8,659 bases of DNA, from the NCBI GenBank assembly GCA_964518635.1, contig CAZFGK010000046.1, positions 1-8,659 of the forward strand. The letters run 5' to 3'. This DNA is from CAZFGK01 sp964518635 (GTDB taxonomy: Bacteria > Zixibacteria > MSB-5A5 > GN15 > FEB-12). The notes under the pieces are model-generated. The model ran no database searches. It was not told the origin of the DNA and worked only from the letters and a program-made list of their open reading frames with translations. The translations under genes were made by a program, and so were the position numbers. Positions 1-4,579 of this stretch are shown here, piece by piece (position 1 is the stretch's first letter; every line of letters begins with the position of its first letter).

Positions 1-13
1 AGCCCCCCCCCAG

Positions 14-57
14 CACAGAGGCAAGCGTGATGCAGGAGATCGAATCTCTACTCTGTG
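14..57 (+). other. Nested inverted repeat (hairpin)
   Basis: CACAGAG at 14-20 is the exact reverse complement of CTCTGTG at 51-57. Inside it, GAGAT (36-40) pairs with ATCTC (44-48) across a 3-nt loop. The outer stem has the length of a tRNA acceptor stem, but 44 nt is too short and no anticodon or T arm fits. There is no T-run after it, so it is not a terminator. Confidence 0.4.
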
Positions 58-231
58 TATTCTCTGACAGTAGTAGTAGGCGTTACAGGTTTTTGAAAGT
101 TTTGGCTAAGTGCTAGATTCTAAAGGGAAAATAGCACTTGACAAGGTGGCGGTAGTAGTAGTACCCTCTGCTACATTGTTATTTGAAAGTTTCGCTGCTC
201 CCAAGTCGCCTTCGCGGGCGCGCAGGCTATA

Positions 232-255
232 GGTGTATCTAGTGATAGATACGTC
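232..255 (+). other. RNA hairpin with GNRA-type loop
   Basis: GTATCTA (235-241) and TAGATAC (246-252) form a perfect 7-bp stem closed by GTGA (242-245), which as RNA is a GNRA tetraloop. The stem can extend by three pairs, two of them G-U, to 232-255. No T-run follows, so a terminator role is unlikely. GNRA loops are common in stable structured RNAs, so this supports a transcribed, folded leader or small RNA. Confidence 0.45.
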
Positions 256-460
256 AGATAGCGGGGAGAAGTGTGACTTGTAGTCGTATCCTCTGGGACG
301 CGGCGGCAGTCGGTAGTTTTTTGATAATTATCTAGCTAGCTTGTACACATCTGTGATGCGTGCGGGCGAATACGTCTAGCCTAGGGTAAAGCTTCCATAG
401 TGGGAGAGCATACGTACGGGCGAGAACGGGGATTAGTAGCTGTGCTATGAAACTTGTCAC

Positions 461-506
461 GTAGGTTAGTGTAGATTTCGTGTAGGTTAGGTCAGGCTAG
501 TTACGT
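461..506 (+). repeat. Degenerate ~21-nt direct repeat
   Basis: GTAGGTTAG occurs at 461-469 and again at 482-490, each followed by T/G-rich sequence that ends in CGT (479-481) or ACGT (503-506). The second copy continues as GTCAGGCTAG. The same GGTTAGG...GGCT wording returns in the tandem repeat downstream of the next gene (1643-1691). Confidence 0.4.
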
Positions 507-601
507 TGAATTGTACTTTCAGTTAGCTGGCCATTCCACCTTGCGCGATTGAATCGAGCAACAACTCATTTTCAATCAATCAATCTGGAAAGGATGCAAC
601 T

Positions 602-1498
602 ATGAAAAACAACAATATCAATGGCAACAATGGCAACAATGGCAACAATGGTAACGAAACGGTCAACACACCCGCGCAGAATAAGGATGAAGTGGTTATG
701 TTGAACTTCAGCATTCCCGCTTTGCCTGTTCTCCCGGGAAGCGATTCCCCGGATGCGTCATCTTCTCTGCTCTATGCACAGGCGAAGATGTACACCGAAG
801 CGTCGGGGATGTTGATGGCTGGTGTCAAGGAATTCACCAAGTCGCTGGCGATGGCGTTCGTCACGTTCGGCGAGAAAGCCGGTAAGCTTGTCGGCGAGAG
901 TGATGATGCGTATCTGGCGCGAACGGTCGAATTCACGCACACGAACGGCACCAAGGTGAGTATTCCCGTGTATGCCGCGTTCGGCGCGACGGTCGCGGGA
1001 ATGGTGAGGGAAATGCTCTCCGGGAGTGTGGGCTTGGCGAAGTTTTCCGAATTCACTCTGGGGGCGAAACTCGTTCGCCACGTCGAGAGTATGGAGAATG
1101 ACGAGGCGATTACCACGACAAATGGCGAAAAGTTCTTCGTGAATGTTCGCGCGGTCGGCGTGGATGGCAACGGGCGGATTAAGCAGTTCTATGAGTTGCT
1201 CGTTAAGGCCGCGAAAGCCATCATCGAAGACAGAGACGAGAATCGTGCTCTGGCCATCTGTGAGTCGGTCGCGAAACTCACGGGAGTCGAGAAAGAGACT
1301 GTTCGCAAGGTGGTACAGTTGTTCGTCAACGCGAACACGGCGAAGCATATGCGAAAGCTTGCCGGTAAGTGTGAGGAGCGAGCGAAACAGATCACACAGG
1401 CGGAGATCGCCACGCGGAACGATGCGGAACGGTTGGAAAATATCCGTCGTGCGAATACTCGGGAAGCGAGAGCGGGAGCGGTTGAACGCGGTCAGTAG
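602..1498 (+). CDS. Unknown 298-aa protein with Asn/Gly-rich N-terminus
   Basis: I do not recognise this protein. The ATG at 602 follows GGAAAGGA (587-594) with 7 nt spacing, a good ribosome-binding site of the type used across the window. Residues 3-18 are a low-complexity Asn/Gly run encoded by four near-identical 9-bp units. The middle (about 60-215) looks like a folded mixed helix/strand domain with no membrane segment or signal peptide. Residues 222-241 (SVAKLTGVEKETVRKVVQLF) could form a helix-turn-helix-like pair, but this is weak. Residues 248-298 are highly charged and probably helical. The gene stands alone, with a 600-nt structured leader before it and a hairpin terminator after it, so it is probably its own transcription unit. 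A structural, regulatory or early protein are all possible. Confidence 0.85.
   Translation: MKNNNINGNNGNNGNNGNETVNTPAQNKDEVVMLNFSIPALPVLPGSDSPDASSSLLYAQAKMYTEASGMLMAGVKEFTKSLAMAFVTFGEKAGKLVGESDDAYLARTVEFTHTNGTKVSIPVYAAFGATVAGMVREMLSGSVGLAKFSEFTLGAKLVRHVESMENDEAITTTNGEKFFVNVRAVGVDGNGRIKQFYELLVKAAKAIIEDRDENRALAICESVAKLTGVEKETVRKVVQLFVNANTAKHMRKLAGKCEERAKQITQAEIATRNDAERLENIRRANTREARAGAVERGQ
620..655 (+). repeat. 9-bp tandem repeat in coding sequence (x4)
   Basis: The unit AATGGCAAC is repeated four times, the last with one C-to-T change. It encodes the Asn-Gly-Asn run at the start of the 602-1498 protein. The unit length is a multiple of three, so copy-number change keeps the reading frame. Confidence 0.9.
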
Positions 1499-1591
1499 TG
1501 GTAAGTATCATCGCGCAAGGTGGAATGGTTGGCTAGGTGAGAGTACAATTGAGCGCAACTAGCAAGTAGTAATACCTAACCGGAAATGATT

Positions 1592-1630
1592 AAGCTTAGC
1601 AAGGAATGAGAGTTCCTTGGTAAGCTTTTT
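1592..1630 (+). terminator. Hairpin terminator after the 602-1498 gene
   Basis: Arms 1592-1606 (AAGCTTAGCAAGGAA) and 1613-1627 (TTCCTTGGTAAGCTT) pair at 14 of 15 positions around the loop TGAGAG. A short run of T follows (1626-1630). The T-run is short, so termination may be incomplete. It lies about 95 nt after the stop codon. Confidence 0.7.
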
Positions 1631-1642
1631 CGTGTTTGTGCT

Positions 1643-1691
1643 GGCTTGGGTTAGGCTGGCTTGGGTTAGGCTGGCTTGGGTTAGGCTGGCT
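1643..1691 (+). repeat. 15-bp tandem repeat (3 copies plus partial)
   Basis: Three exact copies of GGCTTGGGTTAGGCT lie at 1643-1657, 1658-1672 and 1673-1687, with a 4-bp partial copy after them. No coding frame uses them. They sit between two terminator-like hairpins. Confidence 0.95.
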
Positions 1692-1716
1692 GTGCTCTGG
1701 TCGAAGAAACAACTAA

Positions 1717-1733
1717 TATAGAATATAGAATAG
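1717..1733 (+). promoter_or_regulatory. Possible -10 region (TAGAATA-rich patch)
   Basis: TATAGA (1717-1722) and two TAGAAT hexamers (1719-1724, 1726-1731) lie in an AT-rich patch upstream of the 1875 gene. Each is close to TATAAT. No good -35 box is found 16-18 nt upstream, so this is only a possible promoter. It could drive the 1875-3261 gene run through the hairpin at 1757-1834. Confidence 0.25.
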
Positions 1734-1756
1734 AGAAGAGAGGCTAAGCATACTTG

Positions 1757-1834
1757 CCTCAGGGGAAACTTTACACATTAGGGAATGCGGTAATCCCGAA
1801 ATTCGGACAAGTTTCCCCTGAGGATTTTTTTTTT
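1757..1834 (+). terminator. Strong terminator-like hairpin, possible attenuator
   Basis: CCTCAGGGGAAACTT (1757-1771) and AAGTTTCCCCTGAGG (1809-1823) are a perfect 15-bp inverted repeat, followed by A and ten T (1825-1834). The 37-nt loop is long and can itself fold (GGGA 1781-1784 with TCCC 1794-1797, or CCGA 1796-1799 with TCGG 1803-1806). The element ends only 40 nt before the ATG at 1875, after the upstream gene already has its own terminator. GAGGC at 1740-1744 can pair with GCCTC at 1756-1760, which would compete for the 5' arm. This fits either a second terminator or a transcription attenuator for the gene run that follows. Confidence 0.75.
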
Positions 1835-1857
1835 GCCTACTCTCTTTCTCCCTTCGT

Positions 1858-1866
1858 AAGAAAGGA
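1858..1866 (+). promoter_or_regulatory. Ribosome-binding site fixing the 1875 start
   Basis: AAGAAAGGA lies 8 nt before ATG 1875. An in-frame ATG at 1866 overlaps this site and so cannot use it. The same arrangement (AAAGGATGCAACTATG) precedes the start at 602. Confidence 0.75.
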
Positions 1867-1874
1867 TGGCAACT

Positions 1875-2180
1875 ATGGCAAAGTTACGAAAGATTCCAAC
1901 CCGCCGCGAGATACGAACTGTGCTTATGCTACCGGATGAATTCCGTGAAACCAAAGCACGAGTTATGCGGCATCGGGGCAGGAGTTTGAAACGTTGGAAA
2001 GGGCTTCCCAAACCCAAGTCAAAGGTGCCGTTTCATCCCCTGGATGTTGTGACAAATGGGATTATGGGGAAGTTGGGAGCGGAAGTCGCTCCCAGGGTGA
2101 AGGAGTTGGAAAGGGAGAGAGTGAGAGCGGTAAGGGAAGAAATGTTGGAATATCTCAGAAAGGAAGGATTGGCAAAATGA
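1875..2180 (+). CDS. Small basic protein of unknown function (101 aa)
   Basis: I do not recognise this protein. The start at 1875 is preferred over the in-frame ATG at 1866 because the latter lies inside the ribosome-binding site. The N-terminal half is very rich in Lys and Arg (for example KLRKIPTRREIR and RHRGRSLKRWKGLPKPKSK). The C-terminal 30 residues alternate Glu, Arg and Leu/Val and should form a charged amphipathic helix or short coiled coil. There is no signal peptide or membrane segment. The basic character fits nucleic-acid binding, but that is only an inference. It is the first gene of a run of four, and its stop overlaps the next start (ATGA), so the two are probably translated together. 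Confidence 0.8.
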   Translation: MAKLRKIPTRREIRTVLMLPDEFRETKARVMRHRGRSLKRWKGLPKPKSKVPFHPLDVVTNGIMGKLGAEVAPRVKELERERVRAVREEMLEYLRKEGLAK

Positions 2181-2470
2181 AAGTCGTGCGTGCTTGTTGT
2201 ACCTGTGTTTTTCTTGTCGAAGATGACTGGATTCAGAAGAGTGGGAGTGGGTGGGAGTGGAATCCGGTGAAGTTGACGGAGAACGGCGACGGTGGGCCTC
2301 CGAAGCGAGTGTTGGTGCTGAAGGATCACGGTAGCCCGGATTTGAGATTGACGACAATTCCGTTTCTCTCCCCGACTGTACCTCATATGATCGCTAATGT
2401 CAGCGACCTGGAGGGGGCTGAGGCGTATGATCTGCTGCGAAAGTTGCGGGAGAACGCGAAGAAGCAGTAG
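2177..2470 (+). CDS. Unknown 97-aa protein with N-terminal Cys cluster
   Basis: I do not recognise this protein. The frame is open further upstream, but ATG 2177 is the likely start: it overlaps the previous stop as ATGA and has AGGAAGGA (2161-2168) 8 nt before it. Cysteines lie at residues 7, 8 and 10 (CCTC), and there is no second Cys pair, so a full zinc site is not evident. A Gly/Ser/Trp stretch (SGSGWEW) comes from a small nucleotide repeat. The C-terminus (DLEGAEAYDLLRKLRENAKK) should be helical. The tRNA gene follows 39 nt after the stop with no terminator between, so both are probably on one transcript. Confidence 0.75.
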   Translation: MKVVRACCTCVFLVEDDWIQKSGSGWEWNPVKLTENGDGGPPKRVLVLKDHGSPDLRLTTIPFLSPTVPHMIANVSDLEGAEAYDLLRKLRENAKKQ

Positions 2471-2495
2471 CAGTAGATGGATCGGATCGGATCGG
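2465..2495 (+). repeat. Two short tandem repeats at the stop codon
   Basis: CAGTAG occurs twice (2465-2476), giving two in-frame TAG stops in a row. Three copies of ATCGG follow at 2481-2495. Both are non-coding after the first TAG and lie just before the tRNA. Confidence 0.85.
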
Positions 2496-2509
2496 AGAGT
2501 GTGTTCCCT

Positions 2510-2583
2510 ACCCTTGTAGCTTAAATGGATAAAGCAACAGTTTCCTAAACTGTGGAGTGCAGGTTCGAGTCCTGTCAAGGGTA
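2510..2583 (+). tRNA. tRNA-Arg, anticodon CCT
   Basis: A complete 74-nt cloverleaf can be drawn. The acceptor stem is ACCCTTG with CAAGGGT (7 bp), the D stem GCTT/AAGC with a GG-containing loop, and the anticodon stem ACAGT/ACTGT (5 bp) with loop TTCCTAA. The T stem is GCAGG/CCTGT with loop TTCGAGT, and the discriminator base is A. The anticodon CCT (2544-2546) reads the codon AGG, so the tRNA carries arginine. CCA is not encoded. AGG is used often in the neighbouring genes, for example twice within RARKVRL of the 7288 gene, so the tRNA may supplement the host supply. It lies between protein genes on the same strand with no visible promoter of its own and is probably cut from a longer transcript. 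Confidence 0.93.
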
Positions 2584-2671
2584 TCGGTTCGAGATGGTGG
2601 ATGGAAGATTGGGGAAGTGTCCCCAGTTGGAGTTTACCAAGGTAAGTGATGGTTGGAGAAAGTAGGTAAAT

Positions 2672-2944
2672 ATGGCTCAAACGAAGAAGGAAAAGAGACT
2701 TGGCGCGGCGAAGCGGAGGATGCGGGATTGGAGGCGGTATTGCACTTTCAAAGAGGAACACACCCGCCATGACATGAACACCATTCAGGCGGAGCTTCAT
2801 GGAATTCACAAGAATCTCGGTGGGAACAACTACGCCACCCAGGATCTGGACAAGGTTGCGCGAGAGTTGGGACTGGGATACTGGGGACCTATGGGAGGGC
2901 TGTATGTGTTGCCGCCGAGTGCGGGAGAGGAGGGGAGGAAGTAA
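2672..2944 (+). CDS. Small protein with very basic N-terminus (90 aa)
   Basis: I do not recognise this protein. Residues 5-22 hold ten Lys/Arg (KKEKRLGAAKRRMRDWRR), which suggests contact with nucleic acid or an acidic partner. Residues 28-66 look helical, and the C-terminal part (LGLGYWGPMGGLYVLPPS) is Gly- and aromatic-rich. No signal peptide or membrane helix is present. The ribosome-binding site is weak: GGAG lies 13 nt before the ATG, and AGTAGGT is nearer. The 88-nt gap after the tRNA holds no clear promoter. The stop shares one base with the next start (TAATG), which points to coupled translation with the Tat-like gene. Confidence 0.8.
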   Translation: MAQTKKEKRLGAAKRRMRDWRRYCTFKEEHTRHDMNTIQAELHGIHKNLGGNNYATQDLDKVARELGLGYWGPMGGLYVLPPSAGEEGRK

Positions 2945-3261
2945 TGAACAAGAGAAATTTCTTGAAGCTCGGACTCGGAGCTGGGGCCGCAACCCTTCTC
3001 CCCACCCAGGGGGAAGCTTCCCCGGCCAAGCCACTGTCCACCGCTGCGGTTACCAAGTCCGTTCTCTCACTTGCGGAGAAGTGCGCGAAAGCGGGACTCG
3101 GACAGGAAGCCGCAATCCTGTGGGAAACCCATAGGAAGTTGGTGGCGCTTCCGCTCAGCGTCGAGAAACCCTATCCCCATACCCGCGCCCAGGATGAGGA
3201 TGAGCCCGGCCTGATGACAAGCAGAAGGAGTCATCTGAAGATCCAGCGCAGGGTGCAATAG
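2944..3261 (+). CDS. Small protein with Tat-like signal sequence (105 aa)
   Basis: The N-terminus NKRNFLKLGLGAGAATLL closely follows the twin-arginine (Tat) signal pattern S/T-R-R-x-F-L-K plus a weakly hydrophobic Gly/Ala region. The first Arg is replaced by Lys (K3-R4-N5-F6-L7-K8). Possible signal-peptidase sites follow A25 or A28. If exported, the mature part would be about 77-80 residues: a predicted helix (SVLSLAEKCAKAGLGQEAAILWETHRKL) and a polar, charged tail. I do not recognise that part. The start shares a base with the previous stop and has a strong AGGAGG-rich site before it. It is the last gene of its run; a strong terminator follows. KR variants of the Tat motif are known to work in some proteins, but export here is only an inference. 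Confidence 0.85.
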   Translation: MNKRNFLKLGLGAGAATLLPTQGEASPAKPLSTAAVTKSVLSLAEKCAKAGLGQEAAILWETHRKLVALPLSVEKPYPHTRAQDEDEPGLMTSRRSHLKIQRRVQ

Positions 3262-3289
3262 TCAGAGTCAGAGTCAGAGTCAGAGTCAG
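3261..3289 (+). repeat. 6-bp tandem repeat beginning on the stop codon
   Basis: Four copies of GTCAGA and a partial fifth begin at the last base of the TAG stop (3259-3261). They lie between the stop and the terminator hairpin. Confidence 0.95.
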
Positions 3290-3320
3290 TTTCACGGAAG
3301 TTGCCGCCTTTCATACTTCG

Positions 3321-3365
3321 CCGTCATCCGGGGATATCCCGGGTGACGGTTTTTTTTTTTGTTTT
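3321..3365 (+). terminator. Strong intrinsic terminator
   Basis: CCGTCATCCGGG (3321-3332) pairs with CCCGGGTGACGG (3338-3349) over 12 bp, one of them T-G, around a 5-nt loop. Eleven T follow (3350-3360), then GTTTT. This is the clearest terminator in the window and ends the 1875-3261 gene run. Confidence 0.95.
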
Positions 3366-3400
3366 ATTGCCCCTTCACCTAAAATAGGAGGTAGTAAGTT

Positions 3401-3670
3401 ATGGAAAATGAATTGGGACCATTGACTATTTTCATCGTCCTGCTTGGAGCGGTGGGGGTGATGTTGTTGGCGTGGTGGTGGTTTGGGGATTCGGATGAGG
3501 ATTCGGACACGGACTCCAACGAAGGTGGTAACTCAGGGTGTATCATCGCATGGTGTTTCAAGTGTCAGAAAGAGACAACCTGGAACCCTCGGGGGGATAG
3601 GAGCCGTGTGCTTGGTACGCAGTTGTACCGGTGTGGTGGGTGTGGGGTTGGGGGACGGTTCAACGGATAG
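3401..3670 (+). CDS. Membrane-anchored zinc-ribbon-like protein (89 aa)
   Basis: The start has a near-ideal ribosome-binding site, AGGAGGT (3386-3392), 8 nt upstream. Residues 8-28 form one hydrophobic helix ending in WWWF, a typical membrane anchor. Residues 30-41 are an acidic linker (DSDEDSDTDSNE). The C-terminal part has C52-x2-C55 and C78-x2-C81, separated by 22 residues, which fits a zinc ribbon; C47 is extra. The positive-inside rule does not give a clear topology because the N-terminus is short and acidic. The family is not recognised. Anchored zinc ribbons can act as membrane adaptors, but no partner is visible here. It is the first gene after the strong terminator, and I see no good promoter between them. 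Confidence 0.85.
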   Translation: MENELGPLTIFIVLLGAVGVMLLAWWWFGDSDEDSDTDSNEGGNSGCIIAWCFKCQKETTWNPRGDRSRVLGTQLYRCGGCGVGGRFNG

Positions 3671-3699
3671 GATAGGATAGGATAGAATAGAATAGAATA
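3665..3699 (+). repeat. 5-bp tandem repeat spanning the stop codon
   Basis: Four copies of GGATA run into three copies of GAATA. The TAG stop of the 3401 gene (3668-3670) lies in the first units. The GAATA part contains three overlapping TAGAAT hexamers that resemble -10 boxes, but no good -35 box lies upstream. Confidence 0.95.
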
Positions 3700-3730
3700 T
3701 CAACCAGGACTACTAAGAAAGGAATCATAT

Positions 3731-4222
3731 ATGAGTACTGAGAAATATTTGTATTGTTCCCCGGATGTTGCTGCGAGATATCATGTCTGGATTCAGAACC
3801 GTGGAGGTATTGCGGTTTGGAAATCGGTGGATCTCTCGAATCCTGTGGGTAGCTGGTGTACCCCTGCGCTGACTGAGCAGGGGGAGCCAACCCCCCAGCC
3901 TACGTGGCAAGCGGAGGCCAGCCCGAGCGGAATTGTCACCACCCCGGAGCAGGTTATGGTGGACATCCCCAGGGAGGTAAAGAGATTCCGAGTGGGAGTT
4001 CGGAAAGGTGGCTCAAGGTGGATGTTGAAGGTTACGGAAGGTGGGTCCCGGAGGATTTGGCGTGAAGTTGCCAAAGCGGGCGAGGGCGCGTGGTATGAGT
4101 TTGCTTACGAGACTCAGGAAGCGGTGATTTTCGTTCCCCAGGAGCAGATTCCGTTGTTGGAGTATCTTGCGAGAGTCGCGAAGGAACAGGAGGAGAATGC
4201 GCATGGGCAAGTACATTGTTAA
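3731..4222 (+). CDS. Conserved phage-type protein of unknown function (163 aa)
   Basis: The start follows AAGAAAGGA with standard spacing. Residues 6-38 (YLYCSPDVAARYHVWIQ, then RGGIAVWKSVDLSNP) and residues 117-136 (GEGAWYEFAYETQEAVIFVP) match wording I recall from a widespread family of uncharacterised phage and mobile-element proteins. This is from memory and not checked. The middle (81-115) is basic (EVKRFRVGVRKGGSRW) and looks beta-rich. There is no signal peptide or membrane helix. Residues 52-70 are Pro/Thr-rich and probably flexible. The last 20 nt overlap the next gene. No enzymatic motif is seen, so no function is proposed. Confidence 0.9.
   Translation: MSTEKYLYCSPDVAARYHVWIQNRGGIAVWKSVDLSNPVGSWCTPALTEQGEPTPQPTWQAEASPSGIVTTPEQVMVDIPREVKRFRVGVRKGGSRWMLKVTEGGSRRIWREVAKAGEGAWYEFAYETQEAVIFVPQEQIPLLEYLARVAKEQEENAHGQVHC
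4188..4195 (+). promoter_or_regulatory. Ribosome-binding site fixing the 4203 start
   Basis: AGGAGGAG inside the end of the 3731 gene lies 7 nt before ATG 4203. The in-frame ATG at 4197 is only 1 nt away and cannot use this site. Confidence 0.8.
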
Positions 4223-4559
4223 TAATCACCTTATCTCGGAGCGGTGGTATGACACCGGGAACTCAGGATTTCTTTCCGAAGACCCCACTCCACCCGCGCT
4301 TACTCTCATGCCCACGTTCTCCGGGGCTGAGTTTCGCTCTCTTGTCAACTACGGCGTTGTGGTGGAAGTGGTATATGGCAAGGGACTCGGAGGGAGCACA
4401 TTGAAGGAGTTCACCCAGAGTGAGAGAAAGTTGTTGGCTAAGTGGACAAGCAAGTTTTATGTCTGGGAGATGCGCACGGGGATGCCGCAGCGGGTGCGAC
4501 TCAGGTTGAGTACACTGGAGTTGTTGCAGCGGGCTGTGGGGTTTTTTGCCAGTGTTTGA
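4203..4559 (+). CDS. Unknown 118-aa protein
   Basis: I do not recognise this protein. ATG 4203 is chosen from its ribosome-binding site; the frame is open further upstream, inside the 3731 gene, but those residues are a shadow of that gene. The N-terminal half holds FSGAEFRSLVNYGVVVEVVYGKG, which looks like a helix followed by two strands. The C-terminal half is basic and helical (TQSERKLLAKW, RVRLRLSTLELLQRAVGFF). No membrane helix or signal sequence is evident. It overlaps the 3731 gene by 20 nt and the next start lies 20 nt after its stop, so the three are probably co-translated from one mRNA. Confidence 0.8.
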   Translation: MGKYIVNNHLISERWYDTGNSGFLSEDPTPPALTLMPTFSGAEFRSLVNYGVVVEVVYGKGLGGSTLKEFTQSERKLLAKWTSKFYVWEMRTGMPQRVRLRLSTLELLQRAVGFFASV

Positions 4560-4563
4560 CAGA

Positions 4564-4572
4564 GGAAAGGAG
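4564..4572 (+). promoter_or_regulatory. Ribosome-binding site fixing the 4580 start
   Basis: GGAAAGGAG lies 7 nt before ATG 4580. The same frame is open back to 4442, but that extension lies wholly within the 4203 gene and has no ribosome-binding site as good as this one. Confidence 0.75.
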
Positions 4573-4579
4573 CAGAGTT

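Larger units (their letters stand above)
1..601. other. Gene-free structured leader region
   Basis: No convincing gene lies in this stretch. It is full of in-frame stops such as tagtagtag runs at 71-79 and 153-163. It holds a hairpin at 14-57, a perfect 7-bp hairpin with a GTGA loop at 235-252, adjacent palindromes GATAATTATC (323-332) and CTAGCTAG (332-339), and degenerate direct repeats (356-374 with 410-428; 461-481 with 482-506). A motif TAYYCTCTG recurs at 58, 162 and 287. A short frame, open from the window edge to a stop at 114-116, could be the tail of an upstream gene but has no other support. The likely roles are a long 5' leader, a regulatory or replication region, or small RNAs; the sequence does not decide between these. 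Confidence 0.6.

Noticed and set aside
3..116. Open frame from the window edge to TAG 114-116
   Set aside because: It could be the tail of an upstream gene, but it begins in a C-run, overlaps a hairpin and lacks other evidence.
138..166. TTGACA box in the leader
   Set aside because: The -35 box is perfect, but no hexamer at 16-18 nt spacing matches the -10 consensus at more than three positions.
594..605. Three-codon frame Met-Gln-Leu whose stop overlaps ATG 602
   Set aside because: Its ATG lies inside the ribosome-binding site of the 602 gene, so independent initiation is unlikely.
1643..1691. Telomere-like TTAGG wording in the 15-bp repeat
   Set aside because: The unit is 15 bp and G/T-rich, but the setting is bacterial or phage and inside a gene map, not at an end; coincidence.
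1754..1939. 61-codon frame starting at TTG 1754
   Set aside because: It lies within the terminator-like hairpin and its T-run, which encodes Phe repeats, and has no ribosome-binding site.
2559..2583. 3' end of the tRNA as an integration site
   Set aside because: No integrase gene and no second long copy of the tRNA end are present in the window.
2594..2665. 23-codon frame between the tRNA and the 2672 gene
   Set aside because: It has no ribosome-binding site and no recognisable content; too short to support.
2033..3034. 333-codon open frame on the minus strand
   Set aside because: It runs across the tRNA and four + strand genes and has a low-complexity Leu/Pro/Ser make-up typical of an antisense shadow.
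3261..3699. Repeat runs as a CRISPR array
   Set aside because: The units are 5-6 bp head-to-tail with no spacers, so this is not a CRISPR array.
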